Part shown: positions 60,267 to 64,000 of the stretch, one piece after another
Layout: each line of letters opens with the position of its first letter
How positions within the stretch are numbered: the first letter of the stretch is position 1
Source of the DNA: Chitinilyticum piscinae
GTDB lineage: Bacteria > Pseudomonadota > Gammaproteobacteria > Burkholderiales > Chitinibacteraceae
NCBI RefSeq assembly: GCF_015223195.1
Contig: NZ_JADFUA010000002.1
Location: 186,001 to 250,000 of the forward strand
Direction of reading: 5' to 3'
Length of the DNA stretch: 64,000 nucleotides
Notes under the pieces: generated by a model
What the model was told of the DNA's origin: nothing
What the model saw: only the letters and a program-made list of their open reading frames with translations
The model's database searches: none
Made by a program: the position numbers and the translations under genes

Positions 60267-61244
60267 TCAGGACGTGTGGTAATCGTTCAGGCGTTCGATT
60301 TCGTGGCGTGCTCCCAGCAGCACCGGCACGCGCTGGTGCAGGCTGGCGGGGCGGATATCCAGAATGCGTGCGTGCCCGGTGCTGGCGAGCCCGCCGGCGC
60401 GCTCGATTAGCAGCGCCATCGGGCTGGCTTCGTACAGCAGGCGCAGCTTGCCGCTGGCGGCGCTGGCACGCCGGTCGGCGGGGTAGAGAAACACCCCGCC
60501 ACGCGACAGGATGCGATGCACGTCGGCCACCATGGCGGCAACCCAGCGCATGTTGAAATCCTTGCTACGCGGGCCGTCCCGTCCCGCCTGGCATTCGGCG
60601 ACATAGCGCACGATGGCGTCGCCCCAGTGGCGCAGGTTGGCGGCGTTGATGGCAAATTCGCCGGTTTCGGCGGGCAGCGTCAGTGCGTCCTGGGTGAGGA
60701 TGAATTCGCCGTGCGTTTCATCCAGCGTAAAAGCGCTGACTGTTGCGTCGACCGTGAGCACCAGCACGGTGGCCGGCCCGTAGAGTGCGTAGCCGGCCGC
60801 CAGCTGCTGCTGGCCGGGCTGCAGAAAGTCGGCTTCGCTGACCGTGGCGGCAGCGGGGGCGGGCAGCAGGCTGAAGATGGTGCCGACCGGAGCATTGATG
60901 TCCAGGTTGCTGGAGCCATCCAGCGGGTCAAAGGCGACCAGCACGCCGCCGGGGTGAGGCGGATTCGGCGTAAGCGTGATGCTGTCGTTTTCTTCCGAGG
61001 CAAATGCACACACCGCGGGCTGACTCCGCAGACGCTCGGCCAGCAGGTCGTTGCTCAGCACATCGAGTTTTTTCTGCGCTTCCCCCTGGATATTGCCGCT
61101 GCCCGCCAGCCCGGTCTGGCCGGTGAAGGCTGCGTTGCGCACCGCCTGGCCAATCGCGCGGCAGCCGTCGGCCAGCGCGAGCATGACGGCGGTGACGGCG
61201 GGCGTGGTTGCGTGCTGATGCAGATACTGGCTCAGGGTTTGCAT
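60267..61244 (-). CDS. fbp: Fructose-1,6-bisphosphatase class I
   Basis: The 325-residue phosphatase has the metal/phosphate motif DPLDGSSNLDINAPVGTIF and the acidic SEEND segment. It is the gluconeogenic step to fructose 6-phosphate. Start 61244 gives the standard N-terminus (LSQYLHQH). I see no Shine-Dalgarno; the ATG directly follows CATACCCC, the same ATACCCCATG string found at the mutS start. The frame upstream to 61661 is the antisense-like shadow of tpiA. Confidence 0.93.
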   Translation of the reverse strand: MQTLSQYLHQHATTPAVTAVMLALADGCRAIGQAVRNAAFTGQTGLAGSGNIQGEAQKKLDVLSNDLLAERLRSQPAVCAFASEENDSITLTPNPPHPGGVLVAFDPLDGSSNLDINAPVGTIFSLLPAPAAATVSEADFLQPGQQQLAAGYALYGPATVLVLTVDATVSAFTLDETHGEFILTQDALTLPAETGEFAINAANLRHWGDAIVRYVAECQAGRDGPRSKDFNMRWVAAMVADVHRILSRGGVFLYPADRRASAASGKLRLLYEASPMALLIERAGGLASTGHARILDIRPASLHQRVPVLLGARHEIERLNDYHTS

Positions 61245-61306
61245 GGGGTATGTCGCTGCAGTTAAGTTTGGTTGGATGGTTTGCGTGTATACATTGGCAT
61301 GTATTG

Positions 61307-62134
61307 CTAGGCGGCCAGCCGCAGCCGTGCCGGCTGTTCGCTGAGTGCGCAGGCCGTCGCGCTGATCGCCTGCATGGCCTGGATCTGCAATGAGGCGCCG
61401 CCGACCAGTACGCCGTCGATGTCCGGCATGGCCAGAATGCCGGCGGCATTGGCGGCATTCACACTGCCACCGTAGAGCAGTGGCAGTTGCTGCGCGGCCG
61501 CCGGATCGCAGGACGCCAGATAGGCGCGGATGAAGGCGTGTGTTTCCTGGGCGAGCTCCGGGGTCGCCGGGCGATTGCTGCCGATGGCCCACAGCGGCTC
61601 GTAGGCGATGATCGCATTGCGCCAGTGCGGTGTGGTCAGCAGCCAGTCGAGCTGGTTGCACAGTACCTGGCGGGTTTCGCCGCTTTCCCGTTCATGCAGG
61701 CTTTCGCCGATGCACACGATGGGGGTGATGCCGGCACTGGCGCAGGCGCGTGCCTTGCCGGCGATCAGCGCATCGTTTTCGTAATGATGCTGGCGGCGTT
61801 CGGAATGCCCGACCAGGGCGTAGCGGCAGCCCAGTTCAGCAAGCATGCCGGCCGACCATTCACCGGTGCGGGCACCGCTGGCCAGCTCCGCCACATCCTG
61901 TCCGCCGCTGGCCAGTGCCGTGCCGGCCGCCAGGCGTGCCACTTCACCGAGAAACGGGGCGGGCGGGCAGAGGATGATTTCCACCTGGGCATTGCCGGCC
62001 GTGGCGAGCGCCGGAACGGCTTCGCGGCACAGTGCCAGCGAGCCGTGCATTTTCCAGTTCCCGACGACCAGTTTGCGTCGTGCTGCCGTCTGACTGGACT
62101 GGGTGGGTAGGCTGCCGAGGGAGAAGCGATTCAT
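61307..62134 (-). CDS. tpiA: Triose-phosphate isomerase
   Basis: The 275-residue enzyme has VGNWKMHGS, the catalytic His in GHSERR, the catalytic Glu in AYEPLWAIG and the phosphate loop YGGSVNAANA. AAGGA lies 7 nt before ATG 62134. The N-terminus is about 18 residues longer than usual (to QTAARRKLVV). It leads tpiA-fbp-fba and has GlpR-like half-sites in its promoter region. A second tpiA for glycolysis is likely elsewhere. Confidence 0.92.
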   Translation of the reverse strand: MNRFSLGSLPTQSSQTAARRKLVVGNWKMHGSLALCREAVPALATAGNAQVEIILCPPAPFLGEVARLAAGTALASGGQDVAELASGARTGEWSAGMLAELGCRYALVGHSERRQHHYENDALIAGKARACASAGITPIVCIGESLHERESGETRQVLCNQLDWLLTTPHWRNAIIAYEPLWAIGSNRPATPELAQETHAFIRAYLASCDPAAAQQLPLLYGGSVNAANAAGILAMPDIDGVLVGGASLQIQAMQAISATACALSEQPARLRLAA

Positions 62135-62156
62135 GGCGCATCCTTGCTGATCAAAA

Positions 62157-62213
62157 CGAACATGGTGTGTTCGAATAATGTTCATATGCGCATTATGTGT
62201 TCGTTTGTTTTCG
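62157..62213. promoter_or_regulatory. Array of GlpR/DeoR-type operator half-sites before tpiA
   Basis: CGAACA (62157-62162) faces TGTTCG (62168-62173). TGTTCA (62179), TGTTCG (62198) and TTTTCG (62208) follow at steps of 11, 19 and 10 bp. The E. coli GlpR operator is built from TGTTCG/CGAACA halves. The 10-mer TTTGTTTTCG here recurs in the regulator's own leader (63113-63122). Confidence 0.6.
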
Positions 62214-62261
62214 AAAACAATCACAAATCGGACTTGGCGACGAACGGTTGCGGTCGGGGCA

Positions 62262-62291
62262 AGAAAAAAAGCCAGCGCGTGGGCGCTGGCT
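62262..62291 (-). terminator. Terminator after the GlpR-like gene
   Basis: On the minus strand AGCCAGCGC pairs with GCGCTGGCT around a 4-nt loop and runs into seven or more T residues. The cassette genes therefore have their own promoter. Confidence 0.88.
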
Positions 62292-62317
62292 TGGCGGGGC
62301 AGTTTGAGCTGCGAGCT

Positions 62318-63103
62318 TCAGTCGCCATCGTTCGGCAGCGCGTCGCTGGCGACGTAGAGCTCGGTGTTGCAGTCGTTCAGTACCGTAGCCATGGCTTCGC
62401 CGGGATGGCGGTCGGTGAACAGGGCGGTGATCTGGCGCAGGTGCCCCATTTCAACCAGCGAGGGACGGCCGAATTTGCTGTGATCGGCGACCAGAAACAC
62501 ATGCCGTGCCTGCGCCATGATGGCGGTAGAGGTTTTCACTTCGCGCATTTCGAAATCGCGCAGTGTGCCGTCGGCTTCGATGCAGGCGACGCCCAGCACG
62601 GCGTAGTCGACCTTGAACTGACGGATGAATTCGATGGTGGCTTCACCGACGATGCCGTGATCCTTGGGACGCATTACCCCGCCGGCCAGAATCACCTCGC
62701 AGTCGCGGTAGTGGCACATGGTCATGGCGATGTGGGTGTTGTTGGTGATGATGCGCAAGCCGGTGTGGTGCGCCAGGGCGCGCGCCACGGCTTCGCTGGT
62801 GGTGCCCAGATTCATGAACACCGAGGCGTGGTTGGGAATGTGCTCGGCCACCAGCCGGGCAATGCCTTCCTTTTCATTGCTGCATAGCACCTGGCGGGTG
62901 CTGTAGGCGACGTTTTCCACGCTGGAATGGGCACTGGCGCCGCCATGCACGCGCTGCAGCTTGCGCTCGTCGGCCAGCTGGTTGATGTCGCGGCGGATGG
63001 TTTGGGGGGTGACGCCAAAATGCTGGGCCAGTTCGTCCACCGTGGCGTGCCCGGCGCGCTGCACCCATTCGAGCAGTTCCTGCTGGCGGGGATTAAGGAT
63101 CAT
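62318..63103 (-). CDS. glpR: DeoR-family repressor, GlpR-like
   Basis: The 261-residue regulator has a DeoR helix-turn-helix (DELAQHFGVTPQTIRRDINQ) and a sugar-phosphate-sensing domain. It closely follows E. coli GlpR in blocks such as RIITNN, EVILAGG, GIVGEATIEFI and LVADHSKFGR. GlpR is released from DNA by glycerol 3-phosphate. Start 63103 gives the standard N-terminus; the frame to 63223 is leader. Its own leader carries TGTTCA and TTTTCG half-sites, which suggests self-control. Downstream are tpiA-fbp-fba rather than glp genes. Confidence 0.82.
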   Translation of the reverse strand: MILNPRQQELLEWVQRAGHATVDELAQHFGVTPQTIRRDINQLADERKLQRVHGGASAHSSVENVAYSTRQVLCSNEKEGIARLVAEHIPNHASVFMNLGTTSEAVARALAHHTGLRIITNNTHIAMTMCHYRDCEVILAGGVMRPKDHGIVGEATIEFIRQFKVDYAVLGVACIEADGTLRDFEMREVKTSTAIMAQARHVFLVADHSKFGRPSLVEMGHLRQITALFTDRHPGEAMATVLNDCNTELYVASDALPNDGD

Positions 63104-63271
63104 GCTGTTCACTTTGTTTTCGTTTGTGCTCAAGTATAGGCAATTTGCCGGCTCGCGGCTTGCCGGGCTGGCGGGAGTGTCCACCCCAAGGCGGGGCTTC
63201 TCCGGTAGAATTCCGCGCTTCATTTCATTGCTTCACCGCAGGCCGTTGCGCCTGTCATCAAGGTATACCCC

Positions 63272-64000
63272 ATGGCCCGTAAATCTGTAGCCAGCACGGA
63301 ATCGAGTGTTCCACAGCATACCCCCATGATGCAGCAGTATCTTGCACTCAAGGCCGAGCATCCGGACAAGCTGCTTTTCTACCGCATGGGTGATTTTTAC
63401 GAGCTGTTTCACGAGGATGCCGTCAAGGCTGCGCGTCTGCTCGACATTACACTGACGACCCGCGGCCAGAGTGCCGGCCAGCCCATCCGCATGGCCGGTG
63501 TGCCCTATCACGCGGCCGAGCAATATCTGGCACGGCTGGTGCGCTTGGGCGAATCGGTAGCGATCTGCGAGCAGATCGGCGATCCGGCCACCAGCAAAGG
63601 CCCGGTCGAGCGCAAAGTGGTGAAGGTGGTGACGCCGGGGACGCTGACCGATCAGGCTCTGCTGGACGACAAGCAGGAGAACCGCCTGCTGGCGCTGCTG
63701 CTGCATCGCGGCCGTCTGGGCCTAGCCTGGCTGTCGCTGGCGTCGGGCGATTGCGCCTTGCTGGACTGCGACGTTGACCGGCTGATGTCGGAAATCGAGC
63801 GGCTACGCCCGGCTGAAATCCTGCTGCCCGAAGAATCCGCCCCGCCGGTGCTGGCCAGCCTGGGTATTCCGGTACGACAGATGCCCCCCTGGCAATTCGA
63901 TGCGGATACGGCGCGGCGCAAGTTGTGCGAGCTCTTCGGCACCCGGGATCTGGATGGTTTCGGTGTGGCGGAGGACATGCTGGCTGTGGGTGCTGCCGGC
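63272..64000 (+). CDS. mutS: DNA mismatch repair protein MutS, 5' part
   Basis: The first 243 residues are present and the gene continues past the window end. The mismatch-binding domain I is clear: [19 protein letters not shown] followed by RMGDFYELF with the Phe-x-Glu that stacks on the mismatch, and [18 protein letters not shown] lies 8 nt before ATG 63272. It is divergent from the glpR-like gene over 168 bp. Confidence 0.95.
   Translation, partial: MARKSVASTESSVPQHTPMMQQYLALKAEHPDKLLFYRMGDFYELFHEDAVKAARLLDITLTTRGQSAGQPIRMAGVPYHAAEQYLARLVRLGESVAICEQIGDPATSKGPVERKVVKVVTPGTLTDQALLDDKQENRLLALLLHRGRLGLAWLSLASGDCALLDCDVDRLMSEIERLRPAEILLPEESAPPVLASLGIPVRQMPPWQFDADTARRKLCELFGTRDLDGFGVAEDMLAVGAAG

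Noticed and set aside
60516-61265. Plus-strand frame opposite fbp
   Set aside because: Antisense of a conserved enzyme; no start signals or family match.

Overview
The window is chromosomal DNA from a GC-rich Gram-negative bacterium. Gene content (BamC lipoprotein, RdgC, a porin_4-type porin, a GlcNAc PTS, the arginine succinyltransferase pathway, a MntX-like exporter behind a yybP-ykoY element, FliW) points to a betaproteobacterium, most likely Neisseriales (Chromobacteriaceae or Chitinibacteraceae type). That placement is inferred from protein resemblance only. I see no prophage, transposase, CRISPR array, rRNA or convincing tRNA. Genes are packed tightly in operons, with many 1-4 nt stop/start overlaps.

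Layout. 1-3.6 kb: 3' part of a MacB-type efflux ATPase/permease, its outer-membrane lipoprotein, pncC. 3.6-10.5 kb: small membrane protein, rdgC, and a Fur-boxed periplasmic iron-binding protein gene separated from its permease by a DUF2157/DUF4401/GDYXXLXY membrane trio. 10.5-15.8 kb: LMW phosphatase, Mn-riboswitch-controlled exporter, then a purine salvage run (NCS2 permease, apt, hpt, guaC). 15.8-25.1 kb: divergent CorA-like protein, glyA, nrdR and the riboflavin/thiamine operon ribD-zinc ribbon-ribE-ribBX-ribH-nusB-thiL-pgpA. 25.1-27.3 kb (minus): dapA-bamC. 27.3-30 kb: nagE split in two frames over an A6G slippery site. 30-40.7 kb: glnS, a small exported protein, an SbmA/YddA-like ABC protein, hemE, an AT-rich DnaA-box region, priA, fliW, accA, tilS. 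40.7-43.6 kb (minus): copA-copZ-csoR-like. 43.7-52.4 kb: folA, lysP, porin, astADBE. 52.5-56.1 kb (minus): livHMGF. 56.4-58.8 kb: cobQ, a yeast-type cytosine deaminase and an unknown gene. 58.8-63.1 kb (minus): LysR remnant, then a GlpR-like regulator driving tpiA-fbp-fba. 63.3 kb to the end: start of mutS.

Most notable points. (1) nagE: EIICB ends at a stop directly after A_AAA_AAG, and the -1 frame continues without a stop through an Ala/Pro linker into EIIA, with an SD-like GGTGGG 9 nt upstream; this has the architecture of programmed -1 frameshifting, although a homopolymer error cannot be excluded. (2) A GGGTAT hexamer is concentrated in non-coding DNA, often in pairs 43-57 bp apart, just after stop codons or as terminator stems. 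(3) Three TTATNCACA boxes flank an AT-rich stretch between hemE and priA. (4) A CsoR-family regulator next to copA/copZ has both copper-ligand cysteines replaced by serine. (5) A cytosine deaminase resembles yeast Fcy1. (6) A gluconeogenic cassette carries GlpR-like half-sites.
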